A DNA stretch of 34,388 nt from a virus: positions 1 to 34,388 of IMG/VR virus record IMGVR_UViG_3300022074_000178, one strand, 5' to 3'. The notes under the pieces are model-generated. The model did no database searches. It was not told where the DNA came from and worked only from the letters and a program-made list of their open reading frames with translations. This document shows positions 9,029 through 17,946 of this stretch, piece after piece; positions within the stretch are counted from its first letter, which is position 1, and each line of letters starts with the position of its first letter. The position numbers and the translations under genes are program-made.

Positions 9029-9514
9029 ATGTCAGGTGGCGGAAAAGGCGGAAGCCAAACAACAAAGACCGAGATCCCGGAGTTTATTGAAGGACCGGCT
9101 CGTCGAAACTTACAGCGCGCGGAGCAGTTAGCGCAGGTCGGTTACATGCCTTATTATGGGCCTTCTGTAGCCGCCTTCACTCCTATGCAGACACAAGCCA
9201 TGCAGTCCACTGCAGACGCTGCTGCAGCCTTTGGTTTGGCTCCACAGATGGACGTTACCGCAGGCATGCCAGAGGCGCAGGACTTCGGAGGCATCCAGGG
9301 TTACGGAACTGGTCAAATGTTTGAGCAGGCACTATCAGAACTTGCTGCTAACCAGCCGGCACAAGCCGCATCATTCAGTCAATTATTTACTGGACCACAA
9401 GCTGGCGGACTACTTGCGCCGACTGGCCCTATGGGTGGTTACTTACCTTCGCAGTTTGGCAATCCAGTGCTTGGCGGCGGTTCTATGCCGTCTTTTAGAG
9501 GAGGTCGCTCGTAA
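9029..9514 (+). CDS. Virion protein, Gln/Ala/Gly-rich
   Basis: A 161-residue protein starting one base after the previous stop. The N-terminus (MSGGGKGGSQTTKTEIPEF, then PARRNLQRAEQLAQ and GPSVAAFTPMQTQAMQ) is widespread in the internal-protein operons of marine and enteric podoviruses. The C-terminal half is rich in Gly, Pro and Gln and probably disordered. No transmembrane segment is seen. It is likely a component ejected with DNA or part of the internal tail hub; the exact role is unknown. Confidence 0.55.
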   Translation: MSGGGKGGSQTTKTEIPEFIEGPARRNLQRAEQLAQVGYMPYYGPSVAAFTPMQTQAMQSTADAAAAFGLAPQMDVTAGMPEAQDFGGIQGYGTGQMFEQALSELAANQPAQAASFSQLFTGPQAGGLLAPTGPMGGYLPSQFGNPVLGGGSMPSFRGGRS

Positions 9515-10326
9515 TGACACCACTAACACCTACCATGAGCACTACTGGACACCCAGAGATGGGCACCACAGGTAGTGTCGCTCCAGCGCCAGGCGGCAAA
9601 GGAGGCGGTCAAGTAGCTCCTAACGTATTCCAGCAGGCTCAGCAGGGTCAAACCGGAGCCATGCTTGGCACTGCAGTAGGCATGGGTTACCAGCCAGCAC
9701 AAGTGCAAGCCGGACAAATCGGACAAACCGATCTCAACCCATATTTTAATCCGTTTGAGCAAACCGTAGTCCAACAGTCGCTTGGAGACATTGAGCAAGC
9801 GCGTCAAATGCAAGCTAATCAACTGGCCTCGCAAGCGCAGCGTGCAGGTGCATTCGGTGGCTCACGGTCAGCAATACTAGAGTCACAGGCTAATGAGGCT
9901 GCAATGCAGCAAGCAGCACGCACAGCCGCTAATTTACGTCTTGGTGGATTCCAAAATGCTCAACAAATGGCTGGTCAGGACATTGCTAACACAATGCGTG
10001 CAGACCTAGCGAATCAAAGCGCAGGACTTGCCGGCGCCGGCCAAAGACTTGCAGCGGCAGGTCAGCTTGGTGGTTTAGCACAGCAAGCGTTTGGCATGGG
10101 CCGTAACCTACAGCAAGATATGGCGCAACAAGGCGCGTTACAGCAGATGCTTAACCAGCAGATATTCGATCAGGCGCGCGGTCAGTTTGAGGGCTACTCA
10201 TCTTTCCCAGAGCGTTCGCTGGGGTACTTAGCTTCTGCGTTAGGTGCGACTCCTGTGCCGCAGACACAGACAACGTCACGCAACCCGGGCTTGTTCGATT
10301 TCCTCTCACTAGCATTTGGGGGCTGA
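9514..10326 (+). CDS. Internal virion/DNA-transfer protein, Gln/Ala-rich
   Basis: A 270-residue protein overlapping the previous stop by one base (TAATG). Residues ~65-235 are a long Ala/Gln-rich helical region (QARQMQANQLASQAQRAGAF, QQAARTAANLR, QQMAGQDIANTMRADLA) of the kind seen in ejection proteins that cross the cell envelope. The motif NPYFNPFEQTVVQQSL followed by GAFGGSRSAI is common to a family of podovirus virion proteins. It forms one operon with the neighbouring internal-protein genes. Confidence 0.6.
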   Translation: MTPLTPTMSTTGHPEMGTTGSVAPAPGGKGGGQVAPNVFQQAQQGQTGAMLGTAVGMGYQPAQVQAGQIGQTDLNPYFNPFEQTVVQQSLGDIEQARQMQANQLASQAQRAGAFGGSRSAILESQANEAAMQQAARTAANLRLGGFQNAQQMAGQDIANTMRADLANQSAGLAGAGQRLAAAGQLGGLAQQAFGMGRNLQQDMAQQGALQQMLNQQIFDQARGQFEGYSSFPERSLGYLASALGATPVPQTQTTSRNPGLFDFLSLAFGG

Positions 10327-10327
10327 G

Positions 10328-10609
10328 ATGGTCGCAACTGATCAGCAAAAAGATCCAGGTCTACTCGATGAGCTACTAAAGCATCTCGCAGATAAGGATC
10401 GCCTCGGCAATGCGGCTAAGGGCTTGGCTGGTCAGCAAATGAACACTCAGGTTATGCCAGTGCAAATGGGCGGCGGTCTATTACAGCAACTTCCTGTCCC
10501 ACAGATGCAGTACGGCGCAGGCATTATGGGTTACGACTCTAACCAGAGCCGAGAGGATAAGATGTCAAAGATCATGCAAATTATGAAGGCTATGGGGATG
10601 GGCGCATGA
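10328..10609 (+). CDS. Small virion-module protein, unknown
   Basis: A 93-residue Met/Gln-rich protein (MVATDQQKDPGLLDELLKHLADKDRLG..., ending in KIMQIMKAMGMGA). A TTG at 10316 would add four residues but lies within the previous gene; the ATG at 10328, two bases after that gene's stop, is preferred. Its stop overlaps the next start by four bases (ATGA). The family is not recognised. Composition and position match the internal virion proteins around it, so a helper or scaffold-like role is possible. Confidence 0.5.
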   Translation: MVATDQQKDPGLLDELLKHLADKDRLGNAAKGLAGQQMNTQVMPVQMGGGLLQQLPVPQMQYGAGIMGYDSNQSREDKMSKIMQIMKAMGMGA

Positions 10610-11793
10610 CACCAGAAGAGCGAAGAATGATGATGGAGATGGAGCGCCTACAACAGATGCGCTCTCCGAATGCTCTGTTAGCAGCCTCTATGACGCCAGA
10701 GGCTCAGGCAAGCCAAGAAAGTTTCATAGCTGCCAGAGAGCAGGCGATGCAGCCTTTACAGGCTGTGGGTCCAGCACCCGGTAGCCGTCCACCTAATCCG
10801 TTTGTTAGTGGGCTATCTAAGTTAGGTCGTCGCGCTATGGATGCTTTGCAAGATCCAGCGGTGCGCTCACGTTTAGCTGCCGGCCTGCAGTCTATGACGC
10901 TAAACCCCAACCAAGCATTCATTCAAAGCCAAATGCAGCGTGGGCAGAATATACAGGCAAGAAGGGAGGCTGGCCGACAAATTAATCAAACGGCTGGTTT
11001 TTTGCGCGCACAAGGTAGAGATGACCTGGCTACGGTTATAGAGCAGAACCCTTCTGTCGCTCCAATGATATTGAAGTCCATGTTCGATAAGCCAAAGGGT
11101 GTAGTTGTAGGTGAAGGTGATCAAATTGTAGATCCAGCTACTGGCCGCGTAATGTTTGGCGGTCAACGGCCACAAGATGGTTTCACTTCGCGACAAAGAG
11201 AAGAGGCCGGCAAGCTACGCAAGGACTATGAAGGGTCGCAATCAACGAAAGATTTTCAAAAACAATCTGGTGCTTATGGTCGAGTAGTTAGCTCAGCCGA
11301 TAAAGCCAGCGCAGCCGGTGACCTTGCTTTAATCTTTAACTTTATGAAGGTTTTAGATCCAGGCTCAGTAGTTCGAGAAAGCGAGTTTGCAACGGCGGCC
11401 GGCGCAAGAGCAGCTTTAACACGAGCGGAAAAAGATGGTACAGTTATTCCTGCTGTCGTCGCCCAAGCTGTTCAGCGTTTAGAAACGGGACAAATGCTGC
11501 TGCCAGAGCAACGTAACGACTTCCTCACGAGGGCTGGCATGCTGTATCAAGGCGCCATGCAACAACACACGCCATATCGCAATTATTACTTAGAACAATT
11601 AGAAACCGTAGCGCCCGGTTACGGATTGCCACCAATTGGTTATGCCGGCGATATTTTCTTAGGTAACAACGAGGAAGTAGACAGCGCGCCCGAACAGGTT
11701 ATGACAACACCTCCTACAAGTTGGGCTAGCGGTGACGCTGCATGGCTTAGCCTAACTGAAGAAGAAAAGCGCGAATATTTAAAGGACGAATAG
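10606..11793 (+). CDS. Internal virion/ejection protein
   Basis: A 395-residue helical protein. The N-terminal third is Met/Gln-rich; the central part carries a degenerate FDKPKGVVVGEGDQIVDPATGRVMF strand segment followed by a long helix, and then the motif LIFNFMKVLDPGSVVRESEFATA (residues ~245-270). That motif recurs in internal or ejection proteins of many podoviruses and is the basis for the call. The C-terminus (DAAWLSLTEEEKREYL) is acidic. It is coupled by ATGA to the gene before it and lies one base before the next. Confidence 0.6.
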   Translation: MTPEERRMMMEMERLQQMRSPNALLAASMTPEAQASQESFIAAREQAMQPLQAVGPAPGSRPPNPFVSGLSKLGRRAMDALQDPAVRSRLAAGLQSMTLNPNQAFIQSQMQRGQNIQARREAGRQINQTAGFLRAQGRDDLATVIEQNPSVAPMILKSMFDKPKGVVVGEGDQIVDPATGRVMFGGQRPQDGFTSRQREEAGKLRKDYEGSQSTKDFQKQSGAYGRVVSSADKASAAGDLALIFNFMKVLDPGSVVRESEFATAAGARAALTRAEKDGTVIPAVVAQAVQRLETGQMLLPEQRNDFLTRAGMLYQGAMQQHTPYRNYYLEQLETVAPGYGLPPIGYAGDIFLGNNEEVDSAPEQVMTTPPTSWASGDAAWLSLTEEEKREYLKDE

Positions 11794-11794
11794 C

Positions 11795-13192
11795 ATGGCT
11801 AAAACGCAACGGCAGTTAGAGTTAGAAGCCAAAGCTAGAGCGCGATTCGCTGAGCAAAGCCTACCAGAGCGATCAGCAGGTATTGGCAATCGTGAGACGC
11901 AGTATACAGCTGCGGGCGCAATGGCTAACATTCCTGGCAGCGCTTCACAGTACGCACAAGATTTAGCGACCGTATTCACGGACCCTTTACTCGTAGCTGA
12001 GGGCGTTAAAGAGATGTTTACTGGTGACGGTCTGCAGGCTCTCGGTAATTTTTATGCTGATCGTTATGGAAGTGTGCGACAAGCACTACAGACTGCATAC
12101 GATGACCCTGTAGGTTTTATGTCGGACGTGTCTTTAGTTGGCGCTCCGCTTAAGCTCGCTGGAAACATAGCGAAGATTGCCGCCAAAACATCTCCAAAAG
12201 TACAAGCGCCGGCAGAGGCTTTACGTCGCGCTGGTGGTGCTCTGGAGTCTGCAGATCCATTAGGCGCTGCAACAGCATTAGGCTTGGGTGCGGCAACAGC
12301 AGTGCCATTGGTTAGAAGCTTCCCAGAGTCTACATACGAAACAAACCTTAAGATGGGCACAAGCCCGCGCTCTCGCATGGGCCAGCAAGGAACGCGCCAG
12401 CAGGTAATTGGCACTCTGTTAGAGGCAGGCATACCAGTTAGCCCAGAAGGGCTTACAAAGCTAAACAAGATTATCGATACACGCACAAGCGAGCTCGACC
12501 GCTTGATAGAAATGGCGGAAAAGCAAGGCAAAAGCATTTCCTTATATGAGCTAACACGGCCGATTTCAGAGCTACGTGAAGAGCTTGCAGACCCCTTTGT
12601 AAACCCAACAGCAAGAGCTGACACAGCAACGATAACTCAGTATCTGACAGATTGGTCAAAGTCCGTTGGCTCAGGCACTCAAGAATTTACGCCCTCACAA
12701 GTGCGTAAGTTACGACAAGAGCTCGATAAAAAGCTTAACTACGATCGCATAACAACAACAACACCTCCGCTACAAACCAGAATTACCGAGGAAGCAGCAG
12801 CTGGAGCACGGGGCGCATTAAGAGAAACTATAGAGGGCTACGGTCCTACTGGTATGGATATTTCTCGCTTGCTAACAGCACAGGAAGCGCTAGAGCGCGC
12901 TGTCAATAGATTAGGTCAAAACCAAACTATCGGGTTGAAGCAGACTGTGGCGGCGACAGGTGGCTTCGGCGCTATGGGTGGCACAGATATATTCCAGCAG
13001 CTATCTGGCGCATTGTTAGCTGGTGGAGCGCTGTTGATGACCCCACAGAACAAAGAGCGTATTGCTAGATTGATTTATCAATCACGAGATTTATTACCAG
13101 AGCAGCAACGCTCGCTTGTGGCTCAATTAGCTTCGCAAGCTGGACCTACGGCTCAGCGCATCGAAGAAGGACGCGAGGACGAACAGCAATGA
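11795..13192 (+). CDS. Internal virion protein with amphipathic/hydrophobic segments
   Basis: A 465-residue protein. The basic N-terminus (KTQRQLELEAKARARFAEQ) is followed by a YAQDLATVFTDPLLVAEGVKEMF region and a GSVRQALQTAYDDPVGFMSDV segment. Hydrophobic stretches at ~165-180 (ATALGLGAATAVPLV) and ~395-420 (ATGGFGAMGG...LSGALLAGGALLMTP) could insert into membranes, as expected of a protein ejected to form a DNA channel. The portal start overlaps its stop (ATGA). No lysozyme motif is visible. The assignment rests on position, length and composition. Confidence 0.55.
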   Translation: MAKTQRQLELEAKARARFAEQSLPERSAGIGNRETQYTAAGAMANIPGSASQYAQDLATVFTDPLLVAEGVKEMFTGDGLQALGNFYADRYGSVRQALQTAYDDPVGFMSDVSLVGAPLKLAGNIAKIAAKTSPKVQAPAEALRRAGGALESADPLGAATALGLGAATAVPLVRSFPESTYETNLKMGTSPRSRMGQQGTRQQVIGTLLEAGIPVSPEGLTKLNKIIDTRTSELDRLIEMAEKQGKSISLYELTRPISELREELADPFVNPTARADTATITQYLTDWSKSVGSGTQEFTPSQVRKLRQELDKKLNYDRITTTTPPLQTRITEEAAAGARGALRETIEGYGPTGMDISRLLTAQEALERAVNRLGQNQTIGLKQTVAATGGFGAMGGTDIFQQLSGALLAGGALLMTPQNKERIARLIYQSRDLLPEQQRSLVAQLASQAGPTAQRIEEGREDEQQ

Positions 13193-15282
13193 ATTTAAAG
13201 CCAATGACAGACCTAGAGATCGAAGGCATCGCACGCGAGGCTGTGCAGGACGCTGTTGATTTCTGTGAGTCCGAGATTGCTGAAGACCGAATCAAGGCGC
13301 AAAGATACTTCGATGGAGAGGTCGATATCGGTGAGGAAGACGGTCGATCAAAGGTGGTAGCTACGAAAGTTCGAGATACTATCCGTGCTATTAAGCCATC
13401 TTTAATGCGCGTGTTTCTATCTACTGACAAGCCTGTTGAATATGTTCCACGTGGAACAGAAGACGTGCAGGCTGCAGAGCAAGCTACAAAGTACATGCAC
13501 TACCAGTTTAATGAGCTAAACGGATATCGAGTGCTTAACGATGCTTTTCATGACGCCCTGGTTAAGAAGTCTGGAATTGTTAAAGTTTATTGGGACATGT
13601 ATCAAGAACAAGAGGTTTATGACTTCCAAGACCTCAACGACATGGAGTTCACCCTGCTTGTTAACGAGCCAGACGTCGAGGTTATCAAGCACACTGCCCG
13701 TACTTCTATCGAAATCGACGAGTTTGGAATGGAAATGGAGAATCCTATCCATGACCTCAAAATTTCTCGCACGATGGAACGCGGCAAGATGTGCATTGAA
13801 AGCGTGCCCCCAGAAGAGTTTTTCATTGATCGTAACTCGCGCTCTATCGATGACTATTACTGTGTTGCTCATCGTACCGAGATGCGTGTTAGTGACCTGG
13901 TGGCTATGGGCTATGATTATGAGGAAGTATATGATCTGAGTGGCTTGCAGCACTCTGACACCTTCTCAGAAGTTGAAGAGTATGAGCGCCGTGGTTACGA
14001 GTCAGATTACTCTGACGAGGACGTACAAGACCCCTCAATGCGCCTAGTTGCGATTACTGAGGCGTACATGAAGATCGACGTCGAGGGCACTGGCGTTGCG
14101 CAGATGCATAAGGTCGTCCTCGGTGGTAACAAATACAAGCTGTTAGATTACGAGACATGCTCGCACTTACCGTTCGCTGTTTTTGAGGTAGACCCAGAGC
14201 CGCACACATTCTACGGTCGGTCTGTTGCAGACCTAATCATTAATGATCAAGACGCTGCTACAGCTATGCTGCGCGGCGTTCTGGATAACGTGGCACTGAC
14301 TAACAACCCACGTGTTGAGGTAGTAGACGGCGCGGTAAACATCGATGACCTGCTAAATAATGAGATTGGCGGTGTCATCCGTGTGAAGCAGGCCGGTACA
14401 ATACAGCCGCAATCAGTTCCGTTTGTGGCAGGTCAGACTCTCGGCGCTTTGCAGTATTTCGACCAGCAGGTAGAAGACAAGACAGGCGTCACAAAAGCTT
14501 CTACAGGGCTTTCTCCTGACAGCCTACAGTCAACTACTGCTACAGCCGTAAATGCCACTGTGCAGGCTCAGGCGGCTCAGATAGAGGTCATGGCGCGCAA
14601 CCTTGCAGAAGGTGGCATGCGTCAGATGTTTAAGCTGATGCTGCAGTGCATGACGCAGAACGTAGACGAGGAGCAGATGATGCGCTTCCAAGGCAACAGC
14701 TACGTGCCTGTTGATCCCCGGTCGTGGAACAGCACGATGGATGTGTCTATTAATGTCGGCCTCGGTACAGGCAGAGAGGACCAGAAGGTAGCTGTACTCA
14801 ACCAAACGTTACAGACGCAGATTCAGATATTCCAGACGTATGGTCCGGGTAATGGCATGGTCTCTCTAACCAACATTAGAAATACCTTATCTGACATTTT
14901 GGCTATCAATGGCGTCCGAAACTCAGATCGATACTTTGCACCAATGGACCCAATGATCGAGCAGCAAATGATGCAGCAACAGCAGCAGGCACAGCAGGGT
15001 CAGCAGGCAGATCCAAACGCGGCTTACCTGCAGGCGGAGCAGATCAAGGCCCAGGCCAAGATGCAGACTGACCAATTAAAGCTACAGTTAGAGGCGCAGA
15101 AGGCTATTGCCGAAGACGACCGTAAGCGCGATGAGATGGATCAAGACCTATTGCTATCTGCGGCAGAGATTATCGGCAAGTACGGCACTGCGGTGGACGT
15201 AGAGCGCATCAAGCAGCTACAGAACGAGCCACGATATCCAGAAGCGCAGCCAGCACAAGCGGCAGTAGGTAGCACGTTTTGA
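13189..15282 (+). CDS. Portal protein, P22-like
   Basis: A 697-residue protein, close to P22 gp1 in length. The N-terminal core has RYFDGEVDIGEEDGRSKVVATKVRDTIRAIKPSLMRVFLS (residues ~43-85, given here in parts), typical of this portal family, followed by a clip/stem region including ESVPPEEFFIDRNSRS and GRSVADLIINDQD. The C-terminal ~110 residues are Gln-rich coiled coil (QQMMQQQQQAQQGQQ), like the P22 barrel. The portal forms the dodecameric DNA entry channel and docks terminase. It precedes scaffold and capsid genes in the usual order. Confidence 0.9.
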   Translation: MNLKPMTDLEIEGIAREAVQDAVDFCESEIAEDRIKAQRYFDGEVDIGEEDGRSKVVATKVRDTIRAIKPSLMRVFLSTDKPVEYVPRGTEDVQAAEQATKYMHYQFNELNGYRVLNDAFHDALVKKSGIVKVYWDMYQEQEVYDFQDLNDMEFTLLVNEPDVEVIKHTARTSIEIDEFGMEMENPIHDLKISRTMERGKMCIESVPPEEFFIDRNSRSIDDYYCVAHRTEMRVSDLVAMGYDYEEVYDLSGLQHSDTFSEVEEYERRGYESDYSDEDVQDPSMRLVAITEAYMKIDVEGTGVAQMHKVVLGGNKYKLLDYETCSHLPFAVFEVDPEPHTFYGRSVADLIINDQDAATAMLRGVLDNVALTNNPRVEVVDGAVNIDDLLNNEIGGVIRVKQAGTIQPQSVPFVAGQTLGALQYFDQQVEDKTGVTKASTGLSPDSLQSTTATAVNATVQAQAAQIEVMARNLAEGGMRQMFKLMLQCMTQNVDEEQMMRFQGNSYVPVDPRSWNSTMDVSINVGLGTGREDQKVAVLNQTLQTQIQIFQTYGPGNGMVSLTNIRNTLSDILAINGVRNSDRYFAPMDPMIEQQMMQQQQQAQQGQQADPNAAYLQAEQIKAQAKMQTDQLKLQLEAQKAIAEDDRKRDEMDQDLLLSAAEIIGKYGTAVDVERIKQLQNEPRYPEAQPAQAAVGSTF

Positions 15283-15542
15283 ACATAAAAGATCGAGCAG
15301 CGCACGTTAAGCGCCTCCAGCAAGACGAGGCATTTAACACGCTGGTAGACGAAATTAGAGAAGACGCAGCCAACGTCTTTCTAAACCCGCACTCCTCATG
15401 TCAGGACCGGGAAGAAGCGCATCACATAGTGAGAGCGTTAGCGAAGATCGAGGATCGCATGGCAGTCATCCTTACGGATGAGGCGATGTTCGACAAACAG
15501 CAAGAGCGAGGATCAGTACCGTGGATACGACTGACGAAATGA
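15279..15542 (+). CDS. Small conserved protein between portal and scaffold
   Basis: An 87-residue protein. The only early start is TTG at 15279, overlapping the portal TGA by three bases (TTGA), which suggests coupled translation. The sequence is mostly helical (RAAHVKRLQQDEAFNTLVDEIREDAANVFLNP, in part) with a conserved-looking EEAHHIVRALAKIEDRM segment. Small proteins of this pattern are common directly after portal genes in podoviruses, but their function is not known. Confidence 0.65.
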   Translation: MNIKDRAAHVKRLQQDEAFNTLVDEIREDAANVFLNPHSSCQDREEAHHIVRALAKIEDRMAVILTDEAMFDKQQERGSVPWIRLTK

Positions 15543-16483
15543 CATTCGATGGCAGCATCGAATCGGCTATAAGCCAACTGATACAACCCGAGACCGAAGA
15601 GCAACCTGAAGAAGTCGCTGAGGCGCCTGAAGAGGACTATGAGGACGAGGAGCAGGAGGTTGATGAGCCAGAACAGGATGACGAGGTAGAAGAGGACTAC
15701 GACGAGGACGCTGAGGAAGCCGATCCAGAGGAGCCTGAAACCTTTACTGTCAAAGTTGACGGTATAGAGCAGACGGTCACCCTAGAGGATCTCAAGCGAG
15801 GATACAGCGGTCAGCAATATGTCCAGCAGGGAATGCAGCAAGTTGCCGAGATGCGCAAGCAGTTTGAGCAGATTGCAGGTGATTTCCTGAATGAGCGCGA
15901 GCAAGCGAAAGCTATTTTTGCCCAAGTGCAAAACATGCAAATACCGTCAGCCCCTGTGCCACCAAACGTAGAATTAGCCGAGACTGACCCATTCCGGTAC
16001 TCAGCAGAAAAGGCTAAATACGACGTGGCGGCTAATGAATACCAGCAGAGGATCGCTGAGGTTCAGCAGGCACTAGAAGGCAATTCCCAAGCGGAGCTGC
16101 AAGCTAGGAACGCTTATTTACAAAGAGAAATGGAGACGTTGAGGCAGGCTATTCCTGACTTTGCGGACCCGCAGAAGGCCGAAGGTCTTCGCAACAATAT
16201 GTTTAAGGTAAGCCAAGATGTCTACGGGTTTGACCCGCAAGAGATCGCGGCGGTGACTGATTCGCGTGTACTCCGGGTACTGCACGACGCCATCCAATAC
16301 AGGGCGGCACAAGGCGGCAAGGAACAAGCAATCAAGAAAGCTAAGGCAAAGCCAAAGCGTACTGTTAAACCGGGTGCCAAGAAGACAGCGTCAAACCGTG
16401 ACTCTTCAAGACAAGCTAGATCGAAACTAAAACGCTCAGGCAGCATCAAAGATGCGATGAGCTTAATCCTTAATGAGAGGTAA
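15521..16483 (+). CDS. Capsid scaffolding protein
   Basis: A 320-residue protein. GTG at 15521 is chosen because CGAGGA lies eight bases upstream; an ATG at 15539 overlapping the previous stop (ATGA) is an alternative that would remove six residues. Residues ~27-76 are almost all Glu and Asp, the middle is a coiled coil with many Gln residues, and the last 50 residues are strongly basic (KPKRTVKPGAKKTASNRDSS). An acidic N-terminus, helical centre and basic C-terminus are typical of scaffolding proteins, whose basic tail binds the coat. It lies directly before the coat gene. Confidence 0.85.
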   Translation: MDTTDEMTFDGSIESAISQLIQPETEEQPEEVAEAPEEDYEDEEQEVDEPEQDDEVEEDYDEDAEEADPEEPETFTVKVDGIEQTVTLEDLKRGYSGQQYVQQGMQQVAEMRKQFEQIAGDFLNEREQAKAIFAQVQNMQIPSAPVPPNVELAETDPFRYSAEKAKYDVAANEYQQRIAEVQQALEGNSQAELQARNAYLQREMETLRQAIPDFADPQKAEGLRNNMFKVSQDVYGFDPQEIAAVTDSRVLRVLHDAIQYRAAQGGKEQAIKKAKAKPKRTVKPGAKKTASNRDSSRQARSKLKRSGSIKDAMSLILNER

Positions 16484-16489
16484 TTAACC

Positions 16490-17446
16490 ATGGCACAGCC
16501 AACCAACACTTTTGACAGCTATGATGCTGTCGGTATCCGTGAGGACTTGTCCGACGTGATCTACGATGTATCGCCGGAAGAAACGCCCTTCTACTCTAGG
16601 TGTGCAAAAGTCAAAGCGACTGCAACTTTCCACGAGTGGCAAACGGACGCTCTGCGCTCTTCAACTACCAATGCCCATATCGAGGGAGATGCGACTACTG
16701 CTGAAGCTCGCGTAGCGACTACTCGCTTAGGAAATCGAACTCAAATCTTTAAGAACGCGGTTGTCATTCCTGACACTGACGAGGGTTTGAACAAAGCGGG
16801 TCGGTCTGCTGAAATGGCGTACCAGACACTCAAGATTGCAAAAGAGCAGAAGCTCGATATCGAGAAGGCTCTTTTTGCTAACAACGCGGCAGTAACTGGC
16901 AGCGCCAGTGCGGCACGTGAGCTTGCTGGCGCTCCTGCATGGCTTATCACCAACACTAGCTTCGGTGCTAACGAAGGTGCTGACGCCACTGGTGACGGTA
17001 CTGACGCACGTACTGATGAAACCACTGCTCTGACAGCGTTTTCTCAAGCTAAGTTTGACACCGTAATGCAGTCAATCTGGGAGCAAGGTGGAAACCCTGA
17101 CTCTGTTTACCTGTCAGCTTTCCAGATGAATGTAGCTCTTGGCTTTACTGGTAACAACAACCAGCGTTCAACTATCAAAGCCGAAGATGAGCGCGTAATC
17201 AAGCACATGGATGTTTACATTACGCCCTGGGGTAGCGTTGAATTCATTCCATCGAGAGAGAATCGTTCGCGTGACGTCTTCATTATGCAAGACGATATGT
17301 GGGCTGTTGGTGTTCTTCGTCCAACCAAGAACATCGCACTCGCGAAGACTGGTGATGCGACTACACGTCAGGTTACCACTGAGCTTACTCTTGTTTGTAA
17401 GAATGAGAAGGCTTCAGGCATGATTGCTGACAACACAACGTCTTAA
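16490..17446 (+). CDS. Major capsid protein, SU10-type (HK97-fold)
   Basis: A 318-residue protein with a strong GAGAGGTAATTAACC leader. The N-terminal segment REDLSDVIYDVSPEETPFYS and HEWQTDALRS, the middle ANNAAVTG...WLITN region and the C-terminal YITPWGSVEFIPSRENRSRDVFIMQDDMW (in part) match the SU10 major capsid family (Pfam SU10_MCP/DUF5309) of podoviruses and related phages. It assembles the icosahedral head from HK97-fold subunits. A strong terminator follows its stop, which is common for the most abundant virion protein. Confidence 0.92.
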   Translation: MAQPTNTFDSYDAVGIREDLSDVIYDVSPEETPFYSRCAKVKATATFHEWQTDALRSSTTNAHIEGDATTAEARVATTRLGNRTQIFKNAVVIPDTDEGLNKAGRSAEMAYQTLKIAKEQKLDIEKALFANNAAVTGSASAARELAGAPAWLITNTSFGANEGADATGDGTDARTDETTALTAFSQAKFDTVMQSIWEQGGNPDSVYLSAFQMNVALGFTGNNNQRSTIKAEDERVIKHMDVYITPWGSVEFIPSRENRSRDVFIMQDDMWAVGVLRPTKNIALAKTGDATTRQVTTELTLVCKNEKASGMIADNTTS

Positions 17447-17461
17447 TTTAGTTAAGGCTCC

Positions 17462-17484
17462 GGGGGCTTCGGCCCCCTTTTTTT
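17462..17484 (+). terminator. Rho-independent terminator after the capsid gene
   Basis: A 6-bp GGGGGC/GCCCCC stem (17462-17467 with 17472-17477) is closed by a TTCG tetraloop, the very stable C(UUCG)G arrangement, and is followed by seven T residues. It lies 16 bases after the capsid stop and ends right before the next ATG. Confidence 0.95.
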
Positions 17485-17496
17485 ATGGGAAAAGTT

Positions 17497-17667
17497 ATGT
17501 ATAAAGTTACGATTGGCACATTGTTTATCGACGGCGTTAAATATTCACGCGGAGACGTGGTAAAATTGACAGAAGAGCAGGCTGTGCCGTACGGCGTAAA
17601 TTTAGAGTTAGCACCACAGCCAAAGCCTAAGCGAACGCGCAAGAAAAAGGTTTCCGATGAAGGTTAA
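17497..17667 (+). CDS. Small conserved phage protein
   Basis: A 56-residue protein beginning MYKVTIGTLFIDGVKYSRGDVV. An ATG at 17485 is in frame but directly abuts the terminator T-tract and has no ribosome-binding site, so the ATG at 17497 after GGGAAAAG is preferred. The pattern of a short beta strand, 'DGVKYSRGDVVKLTEEQA' and a Lys/Arg-rich tail (KPKRTRKKK) is seen in small proteins encoded near capsid genes. The function is unknown; translation after the terminator needs read-through or partial termination. Confidence 0.6.
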   Translation: MYKVTIGTLFIDGVKYSRGDVVKLTEEQAVPYGVNLELAPQPKPKRTRKKKVSDEG

Positions 17668-17944
17668 AGAGAAGTTCCACAACAACCACGACGGCACCTT
17701 TGTCGTAGAGAAGCAGTTCGATAACACGCCTTACTTAGAGCGCACAGCAAAGCTGCGATCTATGGGTGCCGGCAAGCTGCCTGATTCATGGTGTGTTGGA
17801 TCAATCCCTATGCACCTTTTGGCGCAGTGGATGAAAGAAGAGCGTATTGCTTGGGACGACATTGAGGGTCGCAAGAAGCTAATTATGCGCAAGCTCAATG
17901 ATCCTGATTTTAAGAAGCTGCGCATCGTGGAAGGCACTGTCTAA
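17657..17944 (+). CDS. Small conserved phage protein
   Basis: A 95-residue protein overlapping the previous gene by 11 bases. Its layout (MKVKEKFHNNHDGTFVVE, PYLERTAKLRSMGAG, WCVGSIPMHLLAQWMKE, then LNDPDFKKLRIVEG) matches a small family of phage head-region proteins: N-terminal strand, PYLE helix, an SIP motif helix, and a C-terminal LNDPDF element. I know no experimental function for the family. It sits between the capsid gene and the lysis module. Confidence 0.65.
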   Translation: MKVKEKFHNNHDGTFVVEKQFDNTPYLERTAKLRSMGAGKLPDSWCVGSIPMHLLAQWMKEERIAWDDIEGRKKLIMRKLNDPDFKKLRIVEGTV

Positions 17945-17946
17945 CC

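Noticed and set aside
12064-12624. Leftward 186-codon ORF opposite the internal virion gene
   Set aside because: It mirrors a well-supported + strand gene, has no ribosome site and is low complexity; no other leftward gene is seen in the region.
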